64,000 nucleotides of DNA from Kaistella chaponensis (GCF_900156725.1 NZ_FTOI01000007.1:62001-126000), one strand, 5' to 3'. Shown: positions 26,687 through 36,488, counted from the stretch's first letter. The notes: generated by a model not told the origin, from the sequence alone. A program made the numbers and translations.

Positions 26687-26782
26687 AGCTACAAATATAA
26701 ATCAATTTTTAGATTAGGAATTTATTTTCAAAAGTTTTCTGAAAATTATTTAAGAAATTATGATGTAAATCATAAAATATGT

Positions 26783-28207
26783 TTAAGTTTTAGGAATTTC
26801 ATTTAAATTGATCATGATCGTAAAGGTGCTGCCATTTTCTGTACTTTCCTTTTTAACGCAGGCTTTCATGTACCGAACTCTGGATTCGATGTTGCTTAAA
26901 CCAATCCCTTTTGACCGAGAATTGAGGACAAATCCTTTGCCATTATCTTTCACAAGAATTTCTATGAAAGGATCATCATAGGTAATTTTAACTTCAGCAA
27001 GTTGCGCTTCAGAATGTTTCACGATGTTATTTAGCAGCTCTTGAATGATTCGATAGATATGGGTTTCGATTATTTTCGAGAGCTCCATTTTTTCTCCGGT
27101 GTACGAAAAATTGACTTTTATTTTATATAAGTCTTCAATCTTTTTGCAAAATTTTCGGGTTGCACTTACGATTCCGTAATTCGTAATGGGAGAGGGCGAA
27201 AGATTGTGTGAAATTTCTCTAATTTGAAGACAAGATTTATCGATAATTTCCGATAAATCTTCTAAAACGTTATCATTATTCTCGTCATTAATACTTTCTT
27301 TTAAATAAGATAAATTTAATTTAATTGCAGACAAATCACCTGCAATCCCATCATGAAGTTCTTCGGCAATCCTCTTTCTTTCATTTTCTTCACCTTCCAG
27401 TAAGCCTTGAAGTTTACTGATTTGTTTCTGGTGTTTATGTCGGATTACCATAAAATGAATTCTGTTTCTTTCATCATTCATCAATTTTATTTTGTAGGCC
27501 AGACCTAAACTAAAAAAAATCGTTTCAATCACGATTCCGACATAGAAAAACACCATCGGATTACCTATATTTAAAGAAGGAACAAAGGTGCCTACAAACG
27601 AAATTAAAGCACAAATTACAAATACAATTACTCCAAACAGGAAAAAATATTTGTGATTGCCTGAATTTTTTACCGCTTTAACAATCGTTAGGAAAAATAC
27701 AATAAGCATTACCGGTAAATAAAGGAAGGTGTAGAGAGCAATAAACAATTCTGCGTTCTTCAGAGAAAAAGTGAGAACTCCAAAAAACAGGAACAAAACC
27801 ACCAAAAATTTCAACAACCACAAAACATTATTGAAATATTTTTTGTTCCGCTTATTCAGATCTAAAAAATAAAGCGCAAAAAGCGAATAAAAGGTATAAA
27901 AGATTATTTGGATATAAAAATTAAAAATTTGGGTAAAGACTTCTGCATTATGGGAACCTAAAAAATAACCAACAGCATTTTGAAATTGGTCATAAAACTC
28001 GTCATTCCTGCTCAATAAGTAGAGCAATAAAAAGAGATTGTAGAGTGCGTAATATTTAAAACTTTTGTCCTTTACAAACACAAAAATAACTCCACTTATA
28101 ATAACAAAGAAGAGTTGAAAAGAAATTGCCATATTCCAAATGAACATTTCCACTAAAAAAGGTATTGTGTCAAAATTCGCATTTATAGTAAAATTACTCT
28201 TTTTCAC
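26783..28207 (-). CDS. Sensor histidine kinase, HisKA_3 (NarL-partner) type
   Basis: 474 aa. The first 235 residues form about seven membrane helices resembling 7TMR-DISM sensors but without the periplasmic domain. A coiled coil follows (HKHQKQISKLQGLLEGEENE), then the HisKA_3 box RIAEELHDGIAGDLSAIK with phospho-acceptor His near 286. The HATPase domain has YRIIQELLNNIVKHSEA, VKDNGKGF and GIGLSNIESRV. Such kinases pair with LuxR/NarL-type response regulators; none is adjacent, so this is an orphan kinase in the window. Confidence 0.9.
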   Translation of the reverse strand: MKKSNFTINANFDTIPFLVEMFIWNMAISFQLFFVIISGVIFVFVKDKSFKYYALYNLFLLLYLLSRNDEFYDQFQNAVGYFLGSHNAEVFTQIFNFYIQIIFYTFYSLFALYFLDLNKRNKKYFNNVLWLLKFLVVLFLFFGVLTFSLKNAELFIALYTFLYLPVMLIVFFLTIVKAVKNSGNHKYFFLFGVIVFVICALISFVGTFVPSLNIGNPMVFFYVGIVIETIFFSLGLAYKIKLMNDERNRIHFMVIRHKHQKQISKLQGLLEGEENERKRIAEELHDGIAGDLSAIKLNLSYLKESINDENNDNVLEDLSEIIDKSCLQIREISHNLSPSPITNYGIVSATRKFCKKIEDLYKIKVNFSYTGEKMELSKIIETHIYRIIQELLNNIVKHSEAQLAEVKITYDDPFIEILVKDNGKGFVLNSRSKGIGLSNIESRVRYMKACVKKESTENGSTFTIMINLNEIPKT

Positions 28208-28261
28208 TAAACAATTCGCAAACTATTTCACCTATCCTTATTCATTTTAAAATAAAATAAA

Positions 28262-28287
28262 AAAACGCCAGATTTCTCTGACGTTTT
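28262..28287 (-). terminator. Terminator of the etfBA operon
   Basis: Stem AAAACGCCAGA/TCTGACGTTTT with one mismatch and a TTTC loop, followed by a T-rich stretch on the minus strand, 22 nt after the etfA stop. Confidence 0.85.
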
Positions 28288-28309
28288 AGCATGTATTTTT
28301 TAGAAAAAA

Positions 28310-29257
28310 TTATCCCTTTAAAGCTTTAATTTTCTGTGTTAATTCAGGAATAATTTTGAAGGCATCACCTACTACTCCATAATCCGCAGATTTAAAGAAA
28401 GGTGCTTCAGGATCACTGTTGATTACCACAATGGTTTTAGAAGAGTTTACTCCCGCCAAATGCTGAATTGCGCCGGAAATACCAACTGCAATATACAAGT
28501 TTGGTGAAATCGCTTTCCCCGTTTGTCCTACGTGTTCTGCGTGAGTTCTCCAACCGATATCTGAAACCGGTTTTGAACAAGCAGTTGCTGCTCCCAAAAG
28601 ACTGGCCAAATCTTCGATCATTCCCCAGTTTTCTGGACCTTTCAATCCTCGACCTGCGGAAACTACGATTTCTGCTTCTTTCAAGTCTAGTTTACCAGAA
28701 CTCTGTTCGTGAGAAATAACTTTGGTATCTTCATTTGAAACGGATAGTTCCTTTATTTCTTCAGATCCCGAAACCGCATTTTCTTTGATTCCATAAGCGT
28801 TTTGAGAAATGGTAACGATCACACCTTGTGCATCTGCTTTTGCGTGCATATAACCTTTTCCGGAGAATGCCCGTCTTTTCACCTGAAATGGTGATAGGCT
28901 TTCTGGTGTTTCGATCACATTTGTAATTAAAGAAAAACCGTTCATAATCGCCAACATTGGAGCGATCGAAGAAGCATCTGTAGTGTGCGGGAAAACGATG
29001 ATATTTCCGATAGAAACTTCATTCACAGCTTGAGCATATGCTTTAGCACTGAAATTCTTCAAACCTTCATCTTTAATAATAATCACCTGTGATGCTCCAT
29101 ATTTATACAATAAATCTGAAGAATCGGTGGGGTTTATGGTGATCGCAGTTACGGTTTCGCCCGCTTGATCTGCAATCGCTTTTGCATAAGAAACCGATTC
29201 GAAAGCTGCTTTTTTATAAACTCCGTTGATATTTTCTGCGTATACGAATATTGCCAT
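28310..29257 (-). CDS. etfA: Electron transfer flavoprotein, alpha subunit
   Basis: 315 aa. The C-terminal FAD-binding half shows VSAGRGLKGPENW, KPVSDIGWRTHAEHVGQTG, and YIAVGISGAIQHLAG followed by INSDPEAPFF. With EtfB it accepts electrons from acyl-CoA dehydrogenases and passes them to ETF-quinone oxidoreductase. It is downstream of etfB after a 102-nt spacer that contains flavobacterial TTTTAGATTATCAA repeats. It is likely used with the fadE product encoded at 47.4 kb. Confidence 0.95.
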   Translation of the reverse strand: MAIFVYAENINGVYKKAAFESVSYAKAIADQAGETVTAITINPTDSSDLLYKYGASQVIIIKDEGLKNFSAKAYAQAVNEVSIGNIIVFPHTTDASSIAPMLAIMNGFSLITNVIETPESLSPFQVKRRAFSGKGYMHAKADAQGVIVTISQNAYGIKENAVSGSEEIKELSVSNEDTKVISHEQSSGKLDLKEAEIVVSAGRGLKGPENWGMIEDLASLLGAATACSKPVSDIGWRTHAEHVGQTGKAISPNLYIAVGISGAIQHLAGVNSSKTIVVINSDPEAPFFKSADYGVVGDAFKIIPELTQKIKALKG

Positions 29258-29359
29258 TTTTTTAAATTTTGAATTTTAGATTATCAATTTTAGATTATCA
29301 ATAATTGAATAAAATCTCTTAATCAATCTTACTCTATTTTCTAATCTCTAACTTCTTTA

Positions 29360-30106
29360 TTAAATTACTTTTGCTTCTTCGTGAAGTAATCTTACCAATT
29401 CGTCTATATTTTCTGCTGAAACCATTTTCACGGCAGCTCTTTGTGGAACTGAATCGTAAGAAACACCTTCTACCTTTACTTCAGAAGAAGTAGGTTCTAC
29501 AACCTGCAAAGGTTTTGATCTGGCCGACATAATTCCTCTCATGTTTGGAATGATGAGATCTTTTTCGTCAACCATTCCCTTTTGTCCTGCAATTACTGCG
29601 GGAAGTTTTACCGAAATAGTTTCTTTTCCGCCTTCAATTTCACGAACAGCATTTGCTTCAGCGCCATTTACCTCTAAACCCACACAAGCATTTACGAAAG
29701 GTTGATTCAATAATTGTGCAACCATCCCAGGAACTGAACCGCCATTATAATCAATAGATTCTCTCCCACAAAGAATTAAATCGTAACCTCCATTTTGGGC
29801 AACATTTGCAATTTCTTTTGCAACAGAATAACTATCTTTCGGTTCTACATTCACTCTAATTGCATCGTTTGCACCGATCGCTAATGATTTTCTGATCACC
29901 GGTTCAGTGGTCGCATCACCCACATTTATTACTGTTACGGTTGCTCCCTGCGTCTCCTGCAATTTAACTGCTTTCGTTAAAGCGAATTCATCCCATGGAT
30001 TGATCACCCACTGAATTCCGGTTTTGTCGAATGCTGATTTGTCTGCTGTAAAATTAATTTTTGAAGTAGTATCTGGAACACTACTTATACATACTAATAT
30101 TTTCAT
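29360..30106 (-). CDS. etfB: Electron transfer flavoprotein, beta subunit
   Basis: 248 aa. N-terminal MKILVCISSVPDTTSKI, central GANDAIRVN, and the ETF-beta signature region CGRESIDYNGGSVPGMVAQLL binding AMP and contacting EtfA. Partner of EtfA in accepting electrons from acyl-CoA dehydrogenases. Its promoter region carries a palindrome at 30197-30215 identical over 19 bp to one at the marR-fad promoter, indicating shared control of beta-oxidation and electron transfer. Confidence 0.95.
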   Translation of the reverse strand: MKILVCISSVPDTTSKINFTADKSAFDKTGIQWVINPWDEFALTKAVKLQETQGATVTVINVGDATTEPVIRKSLAIGANDAIRVNVEPKDSYSVAKEIANVAQNGGYDLILCGRESIDYNGGSVPGMVAQLLNQPFVNACVGLEVNGAEANAVREIEGGKETISVKLPAVIAGQKGMVDEKDLIIPNMRGIMSARSKPLQVVEPTSSEVKVEGVSYDSVPQRAAVKMVSAENIDELVRLLHEEAKVI

Positions 30107-30196
30107 TTGTCAATGTTTATTTATTTTTTGGTTAGAAGTGAAACATTTTTTCGCAGCACAACTGCCTTATTTTATTTTTTGTAAATATAAATATAA

Positions 30197-30215
30197 ATAC
30201 TATGCATGCATAATA
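30197..30215. promoter_or_regulatory. MarR-type operator upstream of etfBA
   Basis: ATACTATGCATGCATAATA, core palindrome TATGCATGCATA at 30201-30212, about 90 bp before the etfB start. Downstream on the minus strand are TATATTTA -7-like elements. The 19 bp are identical to the site at 42675-42693 before the MarR gene. Confidence 0.65.
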
Positions 30216-30257
30216 AATTTTTAGGAAAATATATTATCCGCATAATAATTATGGCGA

Positions 30258-30965
30258 CTAATTATTTGGTTTTGAGGGTCTAATCTCAATTTTAGAAGGT
30301 AAAGAGCGTGGATTCATTTTAAGGATATCGAGAACCAAGTTCCCTAAATCTTCGGGTTGAATTTTCCAGGAATCCTTTTCAGAAGGTACATTTCCATTAA
30401 AGTTGGTTGCAACAGAACCCGGCATAATCGTAGCAACTTTGATGTTGTATTTTCGCAAATCGATCATCGCAGCTTGTGTAAAACCTACTGCACCAAATTT
30501 TGAAGCATTGTAACCTGAACCTTTTTCAAAAAAATTAGTTCCCGCTAAACTGGAAATACTAATAAAATATCCTTCCGATTTTTTCAATTCTTCCATTGAA
30601 GCTCTCAAAGTATAAAAAAGACCTGAAAGATTGGTTCCAATCATATCGTTCCAATCCTCAACAGAAAGTTCATCAACAGGTTTGAAAACTCCCAAACCAG
30701 CGTTCGCGATCACATAATCTAAGCGACCGAAGTGATTTTTTATCGCCGAAACAGCTTGTACTTCCTCCTCAAAATTTCTTACATCTGAAACGATTCCTAA
30801 AACTTTTGATGAATCTGGTGACAGTTCCGAAACGGCATGATCCACGTCTGCTTTTTTTCTACCCGTAATCGCTACATTGATTCCATTTTGTAACAGAATT
30901 TTTGCAATCCCAAATCCGATTCCTTTAGTACCACCCGTTATATAGGCCACTTTATTTTCAAACAT
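30258..30965 (-). CDS. Short-chain dehydrogenase/reductase (SDR)
   Basis: 235 aa classical SDR. Cofactor loop TGGTKGIGFGIAKILL (TGxxxGxG), NAG motif in VIANAGLGVF, and the catalytic Ser-Tyr-Lys in ISSLAGTNF and GYNASKFGAV. The residue after the second beta strand (TGRKKAD) favours NADP(H). The substrate is unknown. It is divergent in neither direction from the fatty-acid genes, lies upstream of etfB on the same strand and is separated from it by the operator region. Confidence 0.88.
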   Translation of the reverse strand: MFENKVAYITGGTKGIGFGIAKILLQNGINVAITGRKKADVDHAVSELSPDSSKVLGIVSDVRNFEEEVQAVSAIKNHFGRLDYVIANAGLGVFKPVDELSVEDWNDMIGTNLSGLFYTLRASMEELKKSEGYFISISSLAGTNFFEKGSGYNASKFGAVGFTQAAMIDLRKYNIKVATIMPGSVATNFNGNVPSEKDSWKIQPEDLGNLVLDILKMNPRSLPSKIEIRPSKPNN

Positions 30966-30997
30966 GATTAAATTTTAAACCTTAAATATAAAAAAAA

Positions 30998-31014
30998 CGC
31001 CTCAGATAGAGGCG
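30998..31014 (-). terminator. Terminator of the T9SS protein gene
   Basis: CGCCTC/GAGGCG stem with an AGATA loop, flanked by A-rich and T-rich runs, directly downstream of the stop codon at 31042. Confidence 0.85.
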
Positions 31015-31041
31015 CTTTTTAACAAATATTATAATTGTCTA

Positions 31042-32037
31042 TTATTGTTTGATAAACTTTTCAGTTTGCGTACCATTTTCAGTTTCAAACTTCACCACAT
31101 AAACTCCTTTTGCAAGGTTTCTTACTTCGATTTGGTTATTTGTTGCTTTAGATGAAGATACGTTTCTTCCTGCAGCATCAAAAATCTGTGCAGATTTTAC
31201 TTTCGCACTAAAGTTTAAGTAATCTGCTGTTGGGTTTGGATAAAGCGAAATTTTCGCGTTATTGGTTACAGCCTGTCCTGTTGCTAAACTTTCCGTATTC
31301 TCTGCAGAGATCACATAATTGTCGATGGAACCATTATTGACCGCTGTATTGGTAGCGTTTACTTGATTAACGATATTGTGCTGATTTGGTGCTAAATTCT
31401 TTGTAACCGCATAACCTGCAATATTTAGTGTTGTTTTCACTCCATCAACGGTATAGGTAATAATTCCGTTAACTGAATCATAGGTAAATGCAACTGAAAT
31501 CCAAGTGTTTGCAGGATACGTATTTAGGGTAATTCCTGTAATATTATAAAAACCTGAAGCTCCTCCGGTTGGTGTAATATTAGCTTGACCATTAAGTGTT
31601 TTTGTCTCAGAATTATAGTGAATCCCTACAATTCCTGCTGTAGTAGATGTAATATTGGTACCAATTCTGGTAGAACCAACTGCCGTTCCGGTATAAATTT
31701 CAAATTTTTCCTGAATAATATTATTTCCAGAAGTTCTTGCGTTCCATGCCGCACTTAGACCTGGTTTTACAGCCTGTCTGTTTGAAGCAGTTGCGACGCC
31801 TGTATTTCCTGAAGCCATTTGAAAAGACTTTCCGTGTCCAGCATCAATACTCACAATTTGATAATCTGCATTTGCACCTCCGTTGGTGTAAATTCCGCCT
31901 TGTCCAGGTGCTCCAAATGTGGTGCTTGTACCAACATCGCCATTGTTTAAGGCATTAAAATTATCAGAATCTAAAATCTGAGCGGAGAAGAATGTTGTTG
32001 AAAGTGCTACTGCACTTAAAAAATAGAATTTTTTCAT
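31042..32037 (-). CDS. Secreted protein with type IX secretion C-terminal domain
   Basis: 331 aa. Signal peptide MKKFYFLSAVALSTTFFSAQ. The middle is a roughly 220-residue beta-rich domain that looks like a concanavalin/LamG-type jelly roll (ITYTVDGVKTTLNIAGY, GSIDNYVIS). The C-terminal 75 residues are a type A T9SS sorting domain (ISLYPNPTADYLNFSAK, then VRNLAKGVYVVKFE and EKFIKQ). It is exported through the outer membrane and probably surface-attached; the ligand is unknown. It has its own terminator and is a single gene. Confidence 0.88.
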   Translation of the reverse strand: MKKFYFLSAVALSTTFFSAQILDSDNFNALNNGDVGTSTTFGAPGQGGIYTNGGANADYQIVSIDAGHGKSFQMASGNTGVATASNRQAVKPGLSAAWNARTSGNNIIQEKFEIYTGTAVGSTRIGTNITSTTAGIVGIHYNSETKTLNGQANITPTGGASGFYNITGITLNTYPANTWISVAFTYDSVNGIITYTVDGVKTTLNIAGYAVTKNLAPNQHNIVNQVNATNTAVNNGSIDNYVISAENTESLATGQAVTNNAKISLYPNPTADYLNFSAKVKSAQIFDAAGRNVSSSKATNNQIEVRNLAKGVYVVKFETENGTQTEKFIKQ

Positions 32038-32133
32038 AAAAATAGAGTTTGTTTTTCGTCGACTAAAATAGCAAAAAAAATTGATTAATACGTATTAATC
32101 AATTCTTATTAAAATTACTTAGAAAAAACGCTT

Positions 32134-33513
32134 TTATTTTGCGTAATTCTCAAAGAACAACGGAATACTTTCAATTCCTTTATAGAAATTATATAAACCG
32201 TAATGCTCATTTGGGGAATGAATTGCATCGGAATCTAACCCGAATCCCATCAAAACTGATTTGGCCTCTAAAACCTGTTCAAACATTGCTGTAATAGGAA
32301 TACTTCCCCCACTTCTGTACGGAAGAACTTCTTTCCCGAACGCAGTTTCCATAGCAGCTTTTGCGGCTCTAAATTCTTTCGTGTCGCTTGGTAAAACATA
32401 CGGCATTCCACCATGATGAGGCGTTACTTTTACTTTCACGTTTGCAGGAGCAAGCTTTTCAAAATATTTCGTGAATTTTTCGGTGATCTCTTCTGGAGTT
32501 TGATATGGAACCAATCTCATTGAAATTTTCGCAAAGGCTTTCGATGGAATAACGGTTTTTGCTCCTTCACCAATATAACCGCCCCAAATTCCGTTGCAAT
32601 CTAAAGTCGGGCGAATTGAGGTTCTTTCCAATGTAGTGTAACCTTTTTCCCCTTCCACTCCATTCAACCCGATTGATTTCTTGAAGTGTTCTTGATCATC
32701 TTTCAACTTGTTCATTTCTGCTCTTTCTTCCTCAGAAACCGTTTCTACATTGTCGTAAAAACCTTCAATCGTGATGTGTCCGTTATCATCAATCAAATTG
32801 GCGATCATTCTCGAAAGCACGTGAATAGGATTGGGAACTGCACCACCATAAAGTCCGGAATGCAAATCTCGGTTTGGTCCTTCCACTTCTACTTCCACAT
32901 AACTTAAACCTCGTAATCCTGTAGTTACCGTGGGTTGTTCATTGGAATAAATATGTGTATCTGAAATCAAAATAACATCACAAGATAATTTTTCTTTATT
33001 TTCATTGACAAAAGCTTCCAAGCTTTTCGAACCCACTTCTTCTTCCCCTTCAAAAATGCATTTCACATTACAAGGTAAAGTATTGGTTTTCATCATTGCT
33101 TCCAGCGCTTTTATGTGCATAAAAAACTGACCTTTGTCATCAGCGGAACCTCGTGCGAAAATAGCTCCTTCCGGATGGATTTCTGTTTTTTCGATATACG
33201 GCTCGAATGGAGGTTTTTTCCACAATTCTAATGGATCCGGCGGTTGCACATCATAGTGCCCGTAAACCAAAACGGTTGGTAAGTTGGGATCAATTAATTT
33301 TTCACCATAAACAATAGGATATCCTTTCGTAGCGCAAACTTCCACATTATCGGCACCAGCATTTTCTAAAAATCGCGCAACTTCATCTGCACATTTTAAA
33401 ACCTCGTCTTTATAAGCTGGATCTGCTGAAATAGAGGCAATTCTCAACAATTCGAAAAGCTCATCAATGTACAGTTGCTTGTTTTCCTGTATGTAATTCA
33501 GGGTTTCTTTCAT
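32134..33513 (-). CDS. M20-family dipeptidase
   Basis: 459 aa. Zinc-peptidase motifs: VYGHYDVQPPDPLELW (His and catalytic Asp), ARGSADDKGQ (bridging Asp), CIFEGEEEVGS (catalytic Glu and metal Glu), and His in VTPHHGG and SPNEHYG near the end. A lid/dimerisation domain occupies the middle. CNDP-like cytosolic dipeptidase type; exact substrates unknown. It is a single gene without a signal peptide. Confidence 0.92.
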   Translation of the reverse strand: MKETLNYIQENKQLYIDELFELLRIASISADPAYKDEVLKCADEVARFLENAGADNVEVCATKGYPIVYGEKLIDPNLPTVLVYGHYDVQPPDPLELWKKPPFEPYIEKTEIHPEGAIFARGSADDKGQFFMHIKALEAMMKTNTLPCNVKCIFEGEEEVGSKSLEAFVNENKEKLSCDVILISDTHIYSNEQPTVTTGLRGLSYVEVEVEGPNRDLHSGLYGGAVPNPIHVLSRMIANLIDDNGHITIEGFYDNVETVSEEERAEMNKLKDDQEHFKKSIGLNGVEGEKGYTTLERTSIRPTLDCNGIWGGYIGEGAKTVIPSKAFAKISMRLVPYQTPEEITEKFTKYFEKLAPANVKVKVTPHHGGMPYVLPSDTKEFRAAKAAMETAFGKEVLPYRSGGSIPITAMFEQVLEAKSVLMGFGLDSDAIHSPNEHYGLYNFYKGIESIPLFFENYAK

Positions 33514-33561
33514 TTTATTTTCATTAAAATTATTAAAAAATCGGATTCAGTAAAAATAAAA

Positions 33562-33589
33562 AAAATGTCCAGCAAAGGCAAGACATTTT
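33562..33589 (-). terminator. Terminator of the small lipoprotein gene
   Basis: Stem AAAATGTC/GACATTTT with a 12-nt loop, A-rich upstream on the plus strand (T-rich on minus), 21 nt after the lipoprotein stop codon. Confidence 0.75.
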
Positions 33590-33610
33590 GAATTATATTC
33601 TAGAAATATT

Positions 33611-33892
33611 TTATTTTCGTTCTCTCATCGGAGACTGCAAATTTGCCGGAATAATTTTCGCACTATCCATTAACGCTGGAGTTGCTTTCTTGGTGCTGTC
33701 TGCAGTTGCAGTTCCATCTACCGTTTTCGCAGCTGCTTCTTTCCCTTCAGTCGCTTTATCAGACATCTCATCATCGGTGTATCTTTCAGTTCCCTCTTCC
33801 AATTTCAAAACACCAATATTTCCGCCCGCCTGAACTTTTTTACAACTTAATGCTAAACAAGCGATTGCAACACCTAAAATTACTTTTTTCAT
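33611..33892 (-). CDS. Small putative lipoprotein
   Basis: 93 aa from the ATG at 33892. The start is chosen because MKKVILGVAIACLALSCKK is a complete lipoprotein signal (lipobox LALSC, Cys17); the longer frame to 33931 would bury it. The mature part is polar, rich in Lys, Glu, Ala and Thr, with no recognised domain (DDEMSDKATEGKEAAAK). Anchored in the envelope; function unknown. Confidence 0.7.
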   Translation of the reverse strand: MKKVILGVAIACLALSCKKVQAGGNIGVLKLEEGTERYTDDEMSDKATEGKEAAAKTVDGTATADSTKKATPALMDSAKIIPANLQSPMRERK

Positions 33893-33971
33893 ATCTACTT
33901 TATGATTATTATGAATATTTAAAATTTTCACTGCCCAAAAGTAAGAAATATTGGCATTTTCAGCAAAGAAA

Positions 33972-35123
33972 TTATTGAGATTTTAAAATAATCTTTCTGT
34001 TTTGGGTTTGCGTGAAAATTAAATAGCAGTTTCCACCATCCAAAATCTTGTATTTTTTCTTGATTTCATCTGGTGACAAGGGATAATTTTTCGAAATAAT
34101 ATTGTATTTCTCGCCTTTTCTAATGTGTTTGGAATCGATCATATTTATTTCTAAAATTCTCCCCGGAAAACGCTCTATTCGCTTGTCACTCGTATAAAAA
34201 TGAGTATTCGGATGAAGCTTTTTACCATTGAAAAACTGAGAAACTAAATTAAATGCACCTGATTTTAAAACCGCATTATTCGGAATGTAGAGAAATTGTT
34301 GCGGTTCAGAAAATGCAGAGACCGCGGTTTTCTCCTCTTTAAATTGAAAAGCAAATTCAGCATCATCACTTTCTAAATTAATACACGAAATTTCTACATC
34401 ATCACCTTTTCTTGCTTTTTCGAGAAAAACAATCAATTCTTTTACTTCATTTCGAACTGCAATAATCTGGATTTTGGCAACATTTTTTAAAACAGAAATC
34501 AAATAAGAAATATCGATTAAAGGCGAAAGTTTAATTATAATTTGAGAAGAAATTTCTAAAAGCTGATCCTGAATTTCTAAAAGATTGGGCGATAAATCTT
34601 CGAGCAGAAATTTTTTATTTTTTTCAGAATCTCTTCTCGCCGGATCCAAATAAATGACATCAAAACTTTCGCTATTTTTCGCTAAAAAATGCTCCAAATT
34701 TTCATTGACGAACGTGGCTTTTTTATTCAGAATTTTCCAGTTGTGTTTCACAAGGTCTAAAAGCTCTGGATTCTTTTCTACTAAAGTAATTTCTTCGAAG
34801 TTTTGCGACAAAAAATAAGCATCGATTCCGAAACCGCAAGTTAAATCGAGGAACTTTTTCCCATTCAAATTGTCTGCTTTAAATTCTGCGGTCGATTGTG
34901 ATGAAGCTTGCTCCAGATTAAGATTTGGTGGAAAAACAATGTCTTCTTTGAGCAAAAAAGGGAATTTTCGCTGGGCTACTTTTTTACCTTTAATTTGTTG
35001 CACCATTTCCTGCATTGAAACATCTGAAAAAGGCGATTTTTTTAACAATAAAGAATGCAAATCGGTTTCTAAATTTGCATTGATATAGTTTTGAACTTCT
35101 TTATTTAAAATTTCAGTCTTCAC
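33972..35123 (-). CDS. THUMP-like domain SAM-dependent methyltransferase
   Basis: 383 aa. Class I methyltransferase core: motif I FLDLTCGFGIDAYFLSQ (about 92-108), ITLVEKNPEL (motif II) and FDVIYLDPARRDSEKN, where DPAR replaces the usual D/NPP[Y/F]. The C-terminal part resembles the THUMP-like domain of Bacteroidetes RNA methyltransferase-like proteins (KRIERFPGRILEIN, RKGEKYNIISKNYPLSPDE). It probably modifies RNA, but the target is unknown. It lies downstream of the methylmalonyl-CoA mutase gene after 198 nt in which I see nothing. Confidence 0.85.
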   Translation of the reverse strand: MKTEILNKEVQNYINANLETDLHSLLLKKSPFSDVSMQEMVQQIKGKKVAQRKFPFLLKEDIVFPPNLNLEQASSQSTAEFKADNLNGKKFLDLTCGFGIDAYFLSQNFEEITLVEKNPELLDLVKHNWKILNKKATFVNENLEHFLAKNSESFDVIYLDPARRDSEKNKKFLLEDLSPNLLEIQDQLLEISSQIIIKLSPLIDISYLISVLKNVAKIQIIAVRNEVKELIVFLEKARKGDDVEISCINLESDDAEFAFQFKEEKTAVSAFSEPQQFLYIPNNAVLKSGAFNLVSQFFNGKKLHPNTHFYTSDKRIERFPGRILEINMIDSKHIRKGEKYNIISKNYPLSPDEIKKKYKILDGGNCYLIFTQTQNRKIILKSQ

Positions 35124-35321
35124 CCTCTAATTTAATCCAATTTATCACGAAAAAACGAATTGATCTTGCTCGATCGTTGGAAAATCTTCTGCAAAGTCCA
35201 ATGATTTGACAGCAATTTTCTGCACAGACCATTGCGATTATCATTGATTTCTATTCTTTTCAAAACCGAATAAATACTTCAAGTGAAAAACAGAAATAAA
35301 TGCGTGTGATCACAACAAAAT

Positions 35322-36488
35322 CTACTCAAACATTTCGGCTAAGCGAACTGGTTTTATTTTCGTTGAAACATACATTTCTTCCACTGATCTGACTTTCTCT
35401 AGTTTCGGATAAAGATTGACGCCAATGATTTTTAGTTTCCCCTCTTCTACCCAATTTTGTTCTTTCAGGGCGCATTCGTAAATCATCTCCTGAATTTTTC
35501 CCGCTTTCAAAAGTTCGCAATACCCTCCATTATTTTCGATTTCCAAAAACAATTTCCAGGATTTGTCTGCAAATTGCTGCGTGATGGTTTCAATGCTATA
35601 ACTTCCGTTTCCAGCGTCATCGAAAACATTAATAATACTTTCATACGCCAAAACAATTTGCTGCTTGAAAGAAACTTCCTCAGAAAGAGAAGTAGAATTC
35701 TCCATTTTATAATCATTGCTGAAAACAGCATCTGCACCACCAATCATGGCTGCAGAAAGTTCTAAGGTTGAACGAATTAAATTATTTTCCGCATCATTTT
35801 TCGATTTATTTCTTAATGAAGTTTCCGCAAAAATGAAGGGAATTTCATTGAAATCAAATTCTTTAGAAAATTGATTAAAAAGCAATTTAAGTGCTCTGAT
35901 TTTAGCAATTTCAAAGAAATAATTTCCACCGATGGCGATTTTGAAAATGATTTTGTTTAAAATTTCTGACCCGAAAATCTCTGTCAATTCTTTTGTTTTA
36001 GCCAAAGCAAAGGCTAATTGCTGAGTGATTGTCGCTCCTGAATTTTGATGGAGAGAAACATCAATACAGATATTTCGGTCGAAATTTTTTGCCAATAATT
36101 CTTGAACCAACTGCTGATTAACTTCCGCTTTTTCGTCTTCTGAAAAAACGTCGATCAAAGAAAAATAGCGGTTGGTTTCGTCTAAAGAAATATGATCCGC
36201 TAAATCTTTATTATTCACAAAAATCACTTTCTCTGTCAAATTTTCAACATTTTGATCGAGGAGAAAAGCAAATACATTTTCTTCGGCACTTGCATGATAA
36301 AGCGAAACCAGATGCGTAGATTCTTCTATTCTCGGAAGATTGGGTAAAGGTTTTGAAACCGTATCGTAATAAGGTTTTAGTTCAATTCCCTCGAGATTTT
36401 CTTTCGATAAAACGGTGTAAATATCTTCTGTTTTCAGTTGCTTTTGAACCAAATTTTCCCAGTCTTTTAAAGTCGTTTTTGCAAACAT
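35322..36488 (-). CDS. mutA: Methylmalonyl-CoA mutase, small (beta) subunit
   Basis: 388 aa, shorter than the roughly 450-620-aa small subunits of some species. It matches the TIM-barrel part of the non-catalytic subunit: LKPYYDTVSKPLPNLPR, the NICIDVSLHQNSGATITQQL region, and FAETSLRNKSKNDAENNLIRST. It lacks a C-terminal cobalamin-binding DxHxxG domain, as expected for this subunit. With MutB it isomerises succinyl-CoA and methylmalonyl-CoA. mutB is not adjacent on either side. It lies 23 nt downstream of the ftsB-like gene, so it is probably in the same transcript. Confidence 0.85.
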   Translation of the reverse strand: MFAKTTLKDWENLVQKQLKTEDIYTVLSKENLEGIELKPYYDTVSKPLPNLPRIEESTHLVSLYHASAEENVFAFLLDQNVENLTEKVIFVNNKDLADHISLDETNRYFSLIDVFSEDEKAEVNQQLVQELLAKNFDRNICIDVSLHQNSGATITQQLAFALAKTKELTEIFGSEILNKIIFKIAIGGNYFFEIAKIRALKLLFNQFSKEFDFNEIPFIFAETSLRNKSKNDAENNLIRSTLELSAAMIGGADAVFSNDYKMENSTSLSEEVSFKQQIVLAYESIINVFDDAGNGSYSIETITQQFADKSWKLFLEIENNGGYCELLKAGKIQEMIYECALKEQNWVEEGKLKIIGVNLYPKLEKVRSVEEMYVSTKIKPVRLAEMFE

